Positions 49,918 through 57,837 of a DNA stretch of 64,000 nucleotides are shown here, in pieces. The stretch covers positions 29,977 to 93,976 of the forward strand of contig NZ_SLWR01000010.1 in the NCBI RefSeq assembly GCF_004345665.1. The letters are read 5' to 3'. How positions within the stretch are numbered: position 1 is the first letter of the stretch; the number at the start of each line of letters is the position of its first letter. The notes under the pieces were generated by a model. It saw only the letters and a program-made list of their open reading frames with translations. It had not been told where the DNA came from and searched no databases. The position numbers were made by a program, and so were the translations under genes. Source of the stretch: Kribbella antiqua. Its GTDB lineage: Bacteria > Actinomycetota > Actinomycetes > Propionibacteriales > Kribbellaceae.

Positions 49918-50777
49918 CCATCACGCTCAGCCCCGCCGAATGGACGTCGTACAAGACGGCCCATCGGACCCGTGTCGACCTGTTGCTGGCTGATCACATG
50001 GAGCGGCGGAAGCGGCGCGAACCGCATCCGGTCGAGGACTTCCTCTTCACCTACTACCCGACCCGCCCGAATCAGCTCCGCGTCTGGCATCCCGGCCCTG
50101 GCGTCCGGTTGCTCGGGGCTACTGAGTACGACGGTCGGCGCGGCTACCGGTATGTCGACGGCGCTGCGTCGGTGGATCCGGCGGAGGTCGAGCGCCGGGC
50201 CGACAGTATTCAGTGGATCCGGCGGTTGCTCGCGGCGACGGCGGATCGGCAGCCGCAGTTCGGGTGTTTCGGGCTGCACGAGTGGGCGATGGTCTACCGG
50301 ACAGCCGACGTACGGCATCAGGCCTGGCCGTTGCGACTAGGTGTCGAGGGCACCGATCGGGTCGTCGAGTCGCACAAGGTCGCCTGCTCGCACTTCGACG
50401 CCTTCCGCTTCTTCACTTCCGCCGCGCGTCCTTTGAACGTGTTGCAGCCGACCCGTGAGTCCCAGCCTGTGCTGGAGCAGGGCGGTTGCCTGCACGCCAA
50501 CATGGATCTGTACAAGTGGGCGTGCAAGCTGATGCCCTTTACTCCCAGCGAATTGGTGCTGGACTGCTTCGAGCTGGCTCGGGACATTCGTACGCTCGAC
50601 ATGCGTGCGTCGCCGTACGATCTGGCCGGGCTCGGCTACACCGCCGTACGGATCGAAACTCCAGCGGGCAAGGCGGAGTACGCCGCCGCGCAGCGTGGCT
50701 TCGCCGCCCGCGCGCGGCCGTTGCGGCACCGACTCGTGGAGCTGTGTGACCGCTTGCATGCTTCAATGCCCCGGTGA
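49914..50777 (+). CDS. Conserved actinobacterial protein, annotated elsewhere as 3-methyladenine DNA glycosylase
   Basis: A 287-residue soluble protein with a distinct pattern: VEDFLFTYYPTRPNQLRVWH, CFGLHEWAMVYRTADVRHQ, and GCLHANMDLYKWACKLMPFT with several His, Cys and Asp residues that could bind metal, then DCFELARDIRTLDMRASPYD. I recall close relatives labelled 3-methyladenine DNA glycosylase, but no helix-hairpin-helix DNA glycosylase motif is visible, so that name is doubtful. It is coupled to the GNAT gene. Confidence 0.72.
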   Translation: MTITLSPAEWTSYKTAHRTRVDLLLADHMERRKRREPHPVEDFLFTYYPTRPNQLRVWHPGPGVRLLGATEYDGRRGYRYVDGAASVDPAEVERRADSIQWIRRLLAATADRQPQFGCFGLHEWAMVYRTADVRHQAWPLRLGVEGTDRVVESHKVACSHFDAFRFFTSAARPLNVLQPTRESQPVLEQGGCLHANMDLYKWACKLMPFTPSELVLDCFELARDIRTLDMRASPYDLAGLGYTAVRIETPAGKAEYAAAQRGFAARARPLRHRLVELCDRLHASMPR

Positions 50778-50804
50778 CATCGCAGGCACACGGGACGTCT
50801 CTTC

Positions 50805-50897
50805 GTGGCGACGTCCGGCATCACCGCCGATGCGGCCGATTACTTCGGCCTGCCCCGCGATCGCGTCGTGATCATGGGCTCGCACATCAACATCTAG
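50805..50897 (+). pseudogene. Short protein-like fragment, possible gene remnant
   Basis: A 30-codon frame beginning at GTG 50805 reads ATSGITADAADYFGLPRDRV then VIMGSHINI and stops at TAG. The composition is that of a genuine protein C-terminus, but there is no body, no clear ribosome binding site and no recognised family. Its stop overlaps the stop of the convergent methyltransferase gene. It looks like the remnant of a deleted gene. Confidence 0.35.
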
Positions 50898-51520
50898 CGC
50901 TTTGTGCGGATGACCGCCCACTGGTAGTGCATCGGGCCGTCGGCCTGCCAGGTCAGCCACTCGTCGACGGTGCCGTGCTGCGCTAGGGCCTCTTGGATCG
51001 CTTCGTCGGTGCGGATGCTGAAGAAGCGGGGCGGGCCGAAGTCGGTGCCGTCGTTCCATTCGCGCTCGCCGCCGACCTTGTCGCCCCACAGGCCGATCGC
51101 CAATGGTGCACCGGGCTTGAGAACCCGGACGATCTCCTCGAGTGCTTTGCCGAGGTCGTCGTCCGCGACGTGCAGCAGCGTGCTCATCGTCCAGCCGGCG
51201 TCGAAGGTCGCGTCGTCGAACGGCAGGTCCAGCGCGGAGCCGACGCACGCGTCCAGGCCGAGTCGGCGGCAGGCCTCGACGCTTGCCGGCGCGAGATCGA
51301 CACCGGTGTAGGTAAGTCCGGCCGCGGCGAACGCTTCGCCGTCCCGGCCGGGTCCGCAACCGATCTCGACTGCCGTGCGACGACCGTCACGATGCAGCTG
51401 GTCCACGTACGTCGTACGCCGATCGACTCTGAAGTCCGGCAGCTCCCGGCTGACGCGAGCCTCGACCTCGTTCGTGTAGTAGGTGATGAGGTCGCTCTCA
51501 CGCTGCGCGCGAGTCGTCAT
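50894..51520 (-). CDS. Class I SAM-dependent methyltransferase
   Basis: A 208-residue methyltransferase: motif I VEIGCGPGRDGEAFAAAG, the acidic residue in YTGVDLAPAS, ALDLPFDDATFDAGWTMSTL (motif II) and VLKPGAPLAIGLWG (motif III). The substrate is unknown; the fold matches small Methyltransf_11 proteins. ATG 51520 is chosen, with AGGAG nine bases upstream. It starts 11 bases after the stop of another methyltransferase gene, so the two form an operon. Confidence 0.87.
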   Translation of the reverse strand: MTTRAQRESDLITYYTNEVEARVSRELPDFRVDRRTTYVDQLHRDGRRTAVEIGCGPGRDGEAFAAAGLTYTGVDLAPASVEACRRLGLDACVGSALDLPFDDATFDAGWTMSTLLHVADDDLGKALEEIVRVLKPGAPLAIGLWGDKVGGEREWNDGTDFGPPRFFSIRTDEAIQEALAQHGTVDEWLTWQADGPMHYQWAVIRTKR

Positions 51521-51531
51521 GCGGCTTGCTC

Positions 51532-52446
51532 CTAGGCGGCTTTGGTGGCCTTGGTGGCTTTGAGGGCGAACAGCAGCGGTACGCGCGGGGCCTCGTCGGG
51601 GAGGGTCCACCAGCCTTCGGGGGTCTGCCGCATCGATGGCCAGCGGGGCCATTGGAGCACTTCGGACTCGCGCAGGCTGCTGATGTGAAGGCCGGCTTGG
51701 GCGAGGGTGGTGACGAGTTCGCCTAGGCCGTGGCGCCATTCGTAGCTGCGCTGGCGGCCTGGGACCTCGTCGCCGGTGTAGGTGACGGTGGAGTCGTGGG
51801 CGAGGGGACCTCGGCCTTCGAGATAGTCGGTGCGGATGGTGAGGTCGTCGGTCTCGCCTGGGAGCGCGACGGGACGGAGCGCGTTGAGGAGTGGGTGGAA
51901 CTCGACGATGTACAAGGCACCGCCGGGCTTGAGGAGGTTGCGGACGACCTCGGCCCAGGCTTTCAGGTCGGGCAGATAGCAGAGCGCGCCCTTGCCGGTG
52001 TAGACGATGTCGAACTGGCGACCCTGCAGCGCTTCTCCGGCGTCGTACACATTGGCATGGACGTACTCGACGTCCAGGCCGGCGTCGGAGGCGATCAGGC
52101 GCGCTTCGTCGAGCGACTTGGCGGACAGGTCGAGACCCGTCGCACGGGCACCGCGGCGGGCGAACGCGATGGTCTCGGTACCGAGGTGGCACTGCAGGTG
52201 CAGCACGTCGCGACCCTCGAGCGAGCCCAGGTCTTCCCACTCGTAGTCGGCGAACCAGTACTCGGCCGGTCGATCGTAGAACTGGCTCGCCGCATGCAAC
52301 GGCGCCCGCGCATCCCAGTCCGCCTCATTGGCCGCCACCATCCGCAGCGCATCCGCGTCCAACGTCACCGGCGCCTCCGTCAGTCCACGTTCAGCCTGGG
52401 CCCAGTCTGCCCAACCCTGGGTCCACACCTCGGCACTCATGCTCAT
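51532..52446 (-). CDS. Class I SAM-dependent methyltransferase (larger type)
   Basis: A 304-residue methyltransferase. Residues 40-70 hold the lead PLHAASQFYDRPAEYWF, then motif I DVLHLQCHLGTETIAFARRG, TGLDLSAKSLDEAR and LKPGGALYIVEFHPLLNALR. The C-terminal half carries SYEWRHGLGELVTTLAQAGL, as in a common actinobacterial group of unknown substrate. Tail is the repeat KATKATKAA. The start is ATG 52446; ATG 52440 is also possible. Confidence 0.87.
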   Translation of the reverse strand: MSMSAEVWTQGWADWAQAERGLTEAPVTLDADALRMVAANEADWDARAPLHAASQFYDRPAEYWFADYEWEDLGSLEGRDVLHLQCHLGTETIAFARRGARATGLDLSAKSLDEARLIASDAGLDVEYVHANVYDAGEALQGRQFDIVYTGKGALCYLPDLKAWAEVVRNLLKPGGALYIVEFHPLLNALRPVALPGETDDLTIRTDYLEGRGPLAHDSTVTYTGDEVPGRQRSYEWRHGLGELVTTLAQAGLHISSLRESEVLQWPRWPSMRQTPEGWWTLPDEAPRVPLLFALKATKATKAA

Positions 52447-52663
52447 CTACTCGTCCTCACCCACAGTCGCGGCGCGGCGGCCGGAATTGGGCAGGCTGCT
52501 CCTGGTGCTGCGTCACGATTCCCCCTCGGAAACGGTTCAGATGAGTGCGCGCCGCCGACCTCTCGGTCGTGCCCCCGGCGCGTTACTCCGTGTGACAATA
52601 CCGCAGATCGCGACGCTGCGTAATCACGAACGCATCTCTTCTCAGCCTTTGACTCGGCAGCGT

Positions 52664-52696
52664 CTTGTTCAAGGTTATGGAGTAAGCTTGAACAAG
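52664..52696. promoter_or_regulatory. Double-palindrome operator upstream of fic
   Basis: CTTGTTCAAG (52664-52673) and CTTGAACAAG (52687-52696) are perfect reverse complements separated by 13 bases, and each is itself a CTTG-NN-CAAG palindrome. The pair ends 10 bases before the fic start and surrounds an AT-richer stretch that could be the -10 region. It is well placed for autorepression by the winged helix at the Fic C-terminus. Confidence 0.7.
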
Positions 52697-52706
52697 AGGT
52701 GGTGAC

Positions 52707-53981
52707 ATGGCGCGGGTTGAGTTGCATCGGTGGCCTGGGCATCCGGACGGATTCACCCGGGCGGAGCGGTTGGGCGGGTCGTACGAGTTGTACTTCCCGG
52801 ATCCGCTGGTCGGGCGGGTGTTCGACTTGAGCGACGAAGTGCTGGCCGCGTTGGAGGACGCCGCCGGGGATCTCGGCCGGCTAGACGCGACGGCCGCCGT
52901 ACTGACGAACAGCGAGGCGCTCGCGCGGCTGCTCTTGCGCGCCGAGGCGGTGGGGTCGTCGCAGATCGAGGGGCTGGTTGTCGGGGCGCGGCGATTGCTC
53001 AAAGCGGAGGCGCTGGGGGAACGGCAGCACGACGTGACCGCCGAGGAGGTGCTCGGCGCGGTCGACGCGATGACGTGGGTGACCGAGTCCGTTCAGGCCG
53101 GCGACAAGCTCGAGGTCGAGCATCTGCTCGAGGCGCATCGACGACTGATGGCGCATTCGCCGGCGCCCGAGTTCGGCGGGGAGATCCGCTACCTGCAGAA
53201 CTGGATCGGCGGCCGCTCCCCCGCCGAGGCGTACTACGTCCCGCCGCCGGCGCAACTGATCCCCGATCTCCTGGCGGATCTGATGTCCTTCGTGCGCGAG
53301 TCCAGCCTGCCGGTGCTGGCGAAAACCGCGATCGCGCACGCGCAGTTCGAGACGATCCATCCCTTTGCCGACGGCAACGGCCGGACCGGGCGGGCGCTGA
53401 TCCACTTGATCCTGCGCGCCGAAGGCCTGGTCGAGCGGACCGTGCCACCGGTGTCGCTCTCGCTCGCCACGCACGCGACGCAGTACATCGAGGCGCTCAC
53501 CGCGTTCCGCTACACCGGCAAGCCGACCAGCCCACGCGCCCGCGCGGCGGCGAACGAATGGCTGTTGATGTTCGCGACCGCTTGCAGCCACGCGACGGCA
53601 GAGGCAGCCCGGTTCGAGCGGACCGCGGCCGAACTCAAGACCGCCTGGCGCGAGCGGGCCGAGCCTGTCCGCGCCGGGTCGGCAGTGGAACTGTTGATCG
53701 AGACATTGCCGGCGGCGCCGGTGCTCACTCTGGGCGCTGCGGCGCGACTGATCGCCAGGTCGCAGCAGGCCGCCAACCAGGCGCTCGCCCGGCTGGTCGA
53801 GGTCGGCGTCCTGCGCGAGGTCACCGACGGCCGCCGCAACCGCGTCTACGAGGCGCCCGAACTGATCGACGCCTTCACCTTGCTGGAACGGCGGTTCGCC
53901 AGCCCGGCCGCCGACACCAGGGTCGAACCACCTAGCAGACCAGTGCCGCCAAGACCAGAACCAACACGCCGAGCACATTGA
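52707..53981 (+). CDS. Fic-family (AMP-transferase) protein with C-terminal winged helix
   Basis: A 424-residue protein. The N-terminal part holds the inhibitory motif SSQIEG (S/T-x3-E-G) that blocks ATP binding in many Fic enzymes (near residue 84). The Fic core is AKTAIAHAQFETIHPFADGN followed by GRTGRALIHL, with the catalytic His near residue 217. Residues 335-395 form a winged helix (LTLGAAARLIARSQQAANQA). The tail is Pro/Arg-rich. The inhibitory and catalytic motifs lie in one chain, so no separate antitoxin is needed. A double palindrome precedes it. The target protein is unknown. Confidence 0.9.
   Translation: MARVELHRWPGHPDGFTRAERLGGSYELYFPDPLVGRVFDLSDEVLAALEDAAGDLGRLDATAAVLTNSEALARLLLRAEAVGSSQIEGLVVGARRLLKAEALGERQHDVTAEEVLGAVDAMTWVTESVQAGDKLEVEHLLEAHRRLMAHSPAPEFGGEIRYLQNWIGGRSPAEAYYVPPPAQLIPDLLADLMSFVRESSLPVLAKTAIAHAQFETIHPFADGNGRTGRALIHLILRAEGLVERTVPPVSLSLATHATQYIEALTAFRYTGKPTSPRARAAANEWLLMFATACSHATAEAARFERTAAELKTAWRERAEPVRAGSAVELLIETLPAAPVLTLGAAARLIARSQQAANQALARLVEVGVLREVTDGRRNRVYEAPELIDAFTLLERRFASPAADTRVEPPSRPVPPRPEPTRRAH
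53932..53976 (-). CDS. Putative hydrophobic micropeptide downstream of a LexA box
   Basis: GTG 53976 opens a 14-codon frame reading (V/M)LGVLVLVLAALVC before TAG. A very strong ribosome binding site, GGGAGGAG, lies nine bases upstream, and a perfect LexA box lies 32 bases upstream of the start. The peptide is one hydrophobic stretch, like SOS-induced TisB or DinQ peptides in size class only. It is antisense to the end of fic. The codon and length evidence is thin and the second in-frame option (ATG 53978, other frame) gives no hydrophobic peptide. Confidence 0.35.
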   Translation of the reverse strand: MLGVLVLVLAALVC

Positions 53982-54007
53982 CTTTCTCCTCCCGCTCGAG
54001 ACAGAAT

Positions 54008-54023
54008 TCGAACACATGTTCGA
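54008..54023. promoter_or_regulatory. LexA (SOS) box
   Basis: TCGAACACATGTTCGA is a perfect match to the actinobacterial SOS box TCGAAC-N4-GTTCGA. It sits 40 bases before the DinB-family gene on the plus strand and 32 bases before the hydrophobic micro-ORF on the minus strand. Repression by LexA and induction after DNA damage are expected. Confidence 0.8.
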
Positions 54024-54062
54024 CGATCTGTCCAAATCCGTCCGGGGAGCGTGGGGAAAGTG

Positions 54063-54644
54063 ATGCCGGAGCCGTTCGACTGGGAGATCCTGCACCGCCC
54101 GTCGGCGCTCGCGATGGTCAGGGGGCAGCTCGGCTTCAGCTGGATGGTGTTGTCCGGCCGGCTCGCGCAGCTGACCGACGAGCAGTACTTCTGGCAGCCG
54201 AGCCGCGAGGCGCTGACCGTCGTACGGCGCCGTGACGGCAGCCGGTTCCGATTGCTCGGATCCGGCGAATGGGTCGCGCAGTGGCCGAACGAGCCGGATC
54301 ATCGTGGGCCACGGACAATCGCCTGGCTGATCGCGCATCTGACCGAGATGTTCTTCGAGCGCTGGGAGTGGACCTTCGGCGAGAGCCGGCAGGGGCGCGC
54401 CGACATCACCCTGCACGGCAACGCGCGAGACGCGGTCGCCTGGCTGACCCACTGGGTCGACGCCTGGCAGGAGTCGATCGCCGGCCTCAGCGAGGAGCAA
54501 CTGATGACGGTCGGCCTCAGCCAGGCAACCGAGCTGGACGCGTCCGAACCATTCGGCCACGTCGCCCTCCGTCTCAACCGCGAGCTCATCCATCACGGCT
54601 CGGAGATCATGACGCTCCAGGATCTGTACGCGACGGCCGCGTGA
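54063..54644 (+). CDS. DinB-superfamily protein under a LexA box
   Basis: A 193-residue four-helix protein. Candidate metal ligands are the His in AWLIAHLTEMFFERWEW and the HH pair in LNRELIHHGSEIMTLQDLY, spaced as in DinB-like proteins. I chose ATG 54063; the GTG four codons upstream is less likely. B. subtilis DinB is DNA-damage inducible, and the perfect SOS box 40 bases upstream suggests the same here. The reaction catalysed is unknown. Confidence 0.83.
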   Translation: MPEPFDWEILHRPSALAMVRGQLGFSWMVLSGRLAQLTDEQYFWQPSREALTVVRRRDGSRFRLLGSGEWVAQWPNEPDHRGPRTIAWLIAHLTEMFFERWEWTFGESRQGRADITLHGNARDAVAWLTHWVDAWQESIAGLSEEQLMTVGLSQATELDASEPFGHVALRLNRELIHHGSEIMTLQDLYATAA

Positions 54645-54647
54645 GGG

Positions 54648-54751
54648 ACACAAGATGTGCGACACGCGGCGTGGCGCTACCACAAGATGTAGGAGTGTCC
54701 ACCTAGCATCACTACTGCTGGTGGTTCGGAGCGGTCGGCACCACAAGATGT
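54648..54751 (+). promoter_or_regulatory. NrdR boxes (three)
   Basis: CACAAGATGT occurs at 54649-54658, 54681-54690 and 54742-54751, each flanked by bases that fit the NrdR box (ACACAAGATGTGC, CCACAAGATGTAG, CCACAAGATGTGG). The first two are 32 bp apart, three helical turns, as expected for a NrdR box pair. NrdR represses ribonucleotide reductase genes when dATP is high. The third box overlaps the start of the riboswitch region and may be a decoy or secondary site. Confidence 0.78.
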
Positions 54752-54860
54752 GGGCCGCTTCGAGGCAACAGGGGAATCCGGTGCGAATCCGGAGCTGCCC
54801 CGCAACGGTGAGCGGAAGGCCTCCGCAAGCCCGGATACCTGCCACCGGCGCGCGCACCGC
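54745..54860 (+). promoter_or_regulatory. Cobalamin (B12) riboswitch of nrdAB
   Basis: The sequence contains the B12 aptamer core in order: CAACAGGGGAATCCGGTG, GAATCCGGAGCTGCCCCGCA, ACGGTGAG, and the B12 box AGCCCGGATACCTGCC (54829-54844). It lies 160-280 bases upstream of nrdA. In Streptomyces coelicolor a B12 riboswitch shuts off the class I RNR operon when cobalamin is available for the class II enzyme; the same logic is expected here. Confidence 0.93.
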
Positions 54861-55023
54861 CGGTGCGCGCGGTCCGAGACCTCGCGGGTGGGTCGCAGGG
54901 CGTGACGGCAGCTGTCCCGGCCGGAGCTGCCGGTCCCGTCATGCGCCCCGCTCGCGCGGTGTCCCCTGCCTTGGCGCGGGACGCCCGGTCGCGGCCCTTC
55001 CGACTTGTGTGGAGAGAGCTTCT

Positions 55024-57837
55024 GTGACCATCGCCTCCCAAGCTGTCCATCAGACAGCGGAGCAACCGATCCAATTGACCGTCGTACGACGTGACGGCAG
55101 CAGCACCGCCTTCGACCAGACCAAGATCTCCGTCGCCATGACCAAGGCGTTCCTCGCCGTCGAGGGCGCCGACGCCGCCACCACCCACCGGGTCCGGGAC
55201 CTGGTGGCCGACCTGACCGGCCGGGTCGCCGACGCCCTGACCAGTCGCGGAGACGCGCGACGCAGTGTTCAGGTCGAGGACATCCAGGATCAGGTCGAGC
55301 TGGCCCTGATGCGCGCCGGTGAGCACCAGGTCGCCCGCGCGTACGTCCTCTACCGCGAGGAACGCACCAAGGCCCGCACTCCTGCCGATCCTGCGGGTGT
55401 CACCGCGAAGCCGGCGATCACCGTCCGTGCGGCCGACGGCAGCGCGGCGCCGCTCGACGTCGACCGGTTGCGGGTCATCATCGCGGAGGCCGCCGACGGC
55501 CTCGACGCGGTCGATCCCGAGCAGATCCTCGACGAGACCATCGGCTCCTGTTACGACGGCATCGCCCAGCACGAGGTGGAGCTCGCCCTGGTGATGGCTG
55601 CCCGGTCGTACGTCGAGACCGAGCCGCAGTACAGGTTCGCCGCCGCTCGCCTGTTGCTGGACCAGATCCGCCGTGAGGCGCTCGGCCGCGTCCACGGCGA
55701 GCCGCGGCAAGCGAGCCAGGCTGACATGGCAACGGCGTACGCGGACTACTTCCCGCGCTATGTGCAGCTCGGCATCGAGGCCGGGCAGCTCGATCCGAGG
55801 CTGGCCGAGTTCGACCTGGCCAGACTGGCCGCGGCGATCCGGCCGGAGCGCGACCTCGACTTCGCGTTCCTCGGCCTGCAGACGCTCTACGACCGGTATC
55901 TGCTGCACATCGACAAGGTGCGGTTCGAGTTGCCGCAGGCCCTGTTCCTCCGGGTCGCGATGGGGATGGCGCTGCGCGAGGACGACCGCGAGGCCAAGGC
56001 CATCGAGTTCTACGAGGTGCTCAGCTCGTTCCGGTTCATGGCGTCGACGCCGATCCTGTTCAACTCCGGCACCACCCGGCCGCAGCTGTCGGCGTGCTTC
56101 CTCACCACCGTCGAGGACGACCTGGCCGGCATCTTCACCGGCATCCGCAACAACGCCCTGCTCGCCAAGTACTCCGGCGGCCTCGGCAACGACTGGACTC
56201 CGGTGCGCGGCATCGGCGCCCGGATCCGCGGCACCAACGGTGAGTCGCAGGGCGTCGTACCGTTCCTCAAGATCGCCAACGACACCGCCGTCGCGGTCAA
56301 TCAGGGTGGAAAACGTAAGGGCGCGGTGTGTGCCTACCTGGAGACCTGGCACATCGACATCGAGGAGTTCCTCGACCTGCGCAAGAACACCGGCGACGAA
56401 CGACGCCGTACGCACGACATGAACACGGCGAACTGGGTGCCGGACCTGTTCATGCACCGGGTCGAGGCCGACGGCGAGTGGACGCTCTTCTCGCCCGACG
56501 AAGTCCCCGAGCTTCACGACTTGTACGGCGCGAAGTTCGCCGAGGCCTACCGTGGCTACGAAGAAGCGGCGGACCGCGGCGAGATCAGGATGTTCAAGCG
56601 GGTCCGGGCCGTCGACCTGTGGCGGCGGATGCTGACCGTGCTGTTCGAGACCGGGCATCCGTGGATCACCTTCAAGGACGCCTGCAACCTGCGGTCGCCA
56701 CAGCAACACGCTGGTGTCGTTCACTCATCGAACCTGTGCACCGAGATCACGCTCAACACGACGCTCGACGAGGTCGCGGTCTGCAACCTCGGCTCGGTGA
56801 ACCTGGTCGCGCACGTGACTCCGCAGGGGCTCGATGCCGAGCTGCTCCGCGACACCGTGCACGCCGCTGTCCGGATGCTCGACAACACAATTGACGTGAA
56901 CTTCTACACCACGCCCGAGTCCGAGCGCTCGAACCTGCGGCACCGCCCGATCAGCCTCGGCCTGATGGGCTTCGCCGACGCGCTGTTCACACAGCGCATC
57001 CCGTACACGTCGGACGCCTCCGTCGACTTCGCCGACCGCTCGATGGAGCAGCTCAGCTACTACGCGATCGAGGCGTCCAGCGACCTGGCCGCCGAGCGAG
57101 GACACTACGAGACGTACGACGGTTCGCTGTGGAGCCAGGGCATTCTGCCGATCGACTCGATCGACCTGCTCCGGACCGCCCGGGACGGCGACCTGATCGT
57201 TGACGAGGGCAAGCAACTCGACTGGGAAGCGCTGCGTGCCAAGGTGCGACGCGATGGCATGCGCAACTCCAATGTGATGGCGATCGCGCCGACCGCGACG
57301 ATCTCCAACATCTGCGGGGTCAGCCAGTCGATCGAGCCGACGTACAGCAACCTGTTCGTGAAGTCGAACATGTCGGGTGAGTTCACGGTCGCGAACCCCT
57401 ACCTGGTCGCCGATCTGAAGGCGCGCGGGCTGTGGGATCAGGTGATGGTGTCGGATCTGAAGTACCACGACGGCGTGCTCGCCGGTATCGAGCGGATCCC
57501 GGCGGACTTGCGCGAGCTGTACGCCACGGCGTTCGAGATCGACCCGATGTGGCTGGTGAAGGCGGCGTCGCGACGGCAGAAGTGGATCGACCAGGCACAG
57601 TCGCTGAACCTCTACATGTCCGCGCCCTCTGGCCGAGCGCTGGACGAGCTCTATCGGTCGGCTTGGCGTCATGGCCTCAAAACGACTTATTACCTACGTT
57701 CCCAGTCAGCGACTCACGTGGAGAAGTCCACTTTGAAAGGCACCGACGGGCGGCTGAACGCCGTACCTGTGAGCCTCCCTGAGCCGACCGGTGCCGTGTG
57801 TGCGATCGACGACCCGGATTGCGAGGCGTGCCAGTGA
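55024..57837 (+). CDS. nrdA: Class I ribonucleotide reductase alpha subunit with two ATP-cones
   Basis: A 937-residue R1 subunit that reduces ribonucleoside diphosphates. There are two N-terminal ATP-cones (LTVVRRDGSSTAFDQTKISV and a second one with TVRAADGSAAPLDVDRLRVI). The catalytic domain has STPILFNSGTTRPQLSACFL with the first redox Cys, HSSNLCTEITLNTT with the thiyl-radical Cys, and NSNVMAIAPTATISNICGVS. The C-terminal shuttle pair is in DDPDCEACQ. GTG 55024 has GGAGAGAG upstream. Expression is controlled by NrdR boxes and a B12 riboswitch, and nrdB is coupled by overlap. Confidence 0.94.
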   Translation: MTIASQAVHQTAEQPIQLTVVRRDGSSTAFDQTKISVAMTKAFLAVEGADAATTHRVRDLVADLTGRVADALTSRGDARRSVQVEDIQDQVELALMRAGEHQVARAYVLYREERTKARTPADPAGVTAKPAITVRAADGSAAPLDVDRLRVIIAEAADGLDAVDPEQILDETIGSCYDGIAQHEVELALVMAARSYVETEPQYRFAAARLLLDQIRREALGRVHGEPRQASQADMATAYADYFPRYVQLGIEAGQLDPRLAEFDLARLAAAIRPERDLDFAFLGLQTLYDRYLLHIDKVRFELPQALFLRVAMGMALREDDREAKAIEFYEVLSSFRFMASTPILFNSGTTRPQLSACFLTTVEDDLAGIFTGIRNNALLAKYSGGLGNDWTPVRGIGARIRGTNGESQGVVPFLKIANDTAVAVNQGGKRKGAVCAYLETWHIDIEEFLDLRKNTGDERRRTHDMNTANWVPDLFMHRVEADGEWTLFSPDEVPELHDLYGAKFAEAYRGYEEAADRGEIRMFKRVRAVDLWRRMLTVLFETGHPWITFKDACNLRSPQQHAGVVHSSNLCTEITLNTTLDEVAVCNLGSVNLVAHVTPQGLDAELLRDTVHAAVRMLDNTIDVNFYTTPESERSNLRHRPISLGLMGFADALFTQRIPYTSDASVDFADRSMEQLSYYAIEASSDLAAERGHYETYDGSLWSQGILPIDSIDLLRTARDGDLIVDEGKQLDWEALRAKVRRDGMRNSNVMAIAPTATISNICGVSQSIEPTYSNLFVKSNMSGEFTVANPYLVADLKARGLWDQVMVSDLKYHDGVLAGIERIPADLRELYATAFEIDPMWLVKAASRRQKWIDQAQSLNLYMSAPSGRALDELYRSAWRHGLKTTYYLRSQSATHVEKSTLKGTDGRLNAVPVSLPEPTGAVCAIDDPDCEACQ

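Noticed and set aside
49914..50777. Confident DNA glycosylase assignment
   Set aside because: I recall this label for relatives but see no helix-hairpin-helix or catalytic Asp pattern of AlkA/Tag enzymes.
52881..54857. 658-codon minus-strand frame across fic and the DinB gene
   Set aside because: Antisense to two well-recognised genes, crossing the LexA box and the NrdR region; the composition is Arg/Gly-rich shadow coding.
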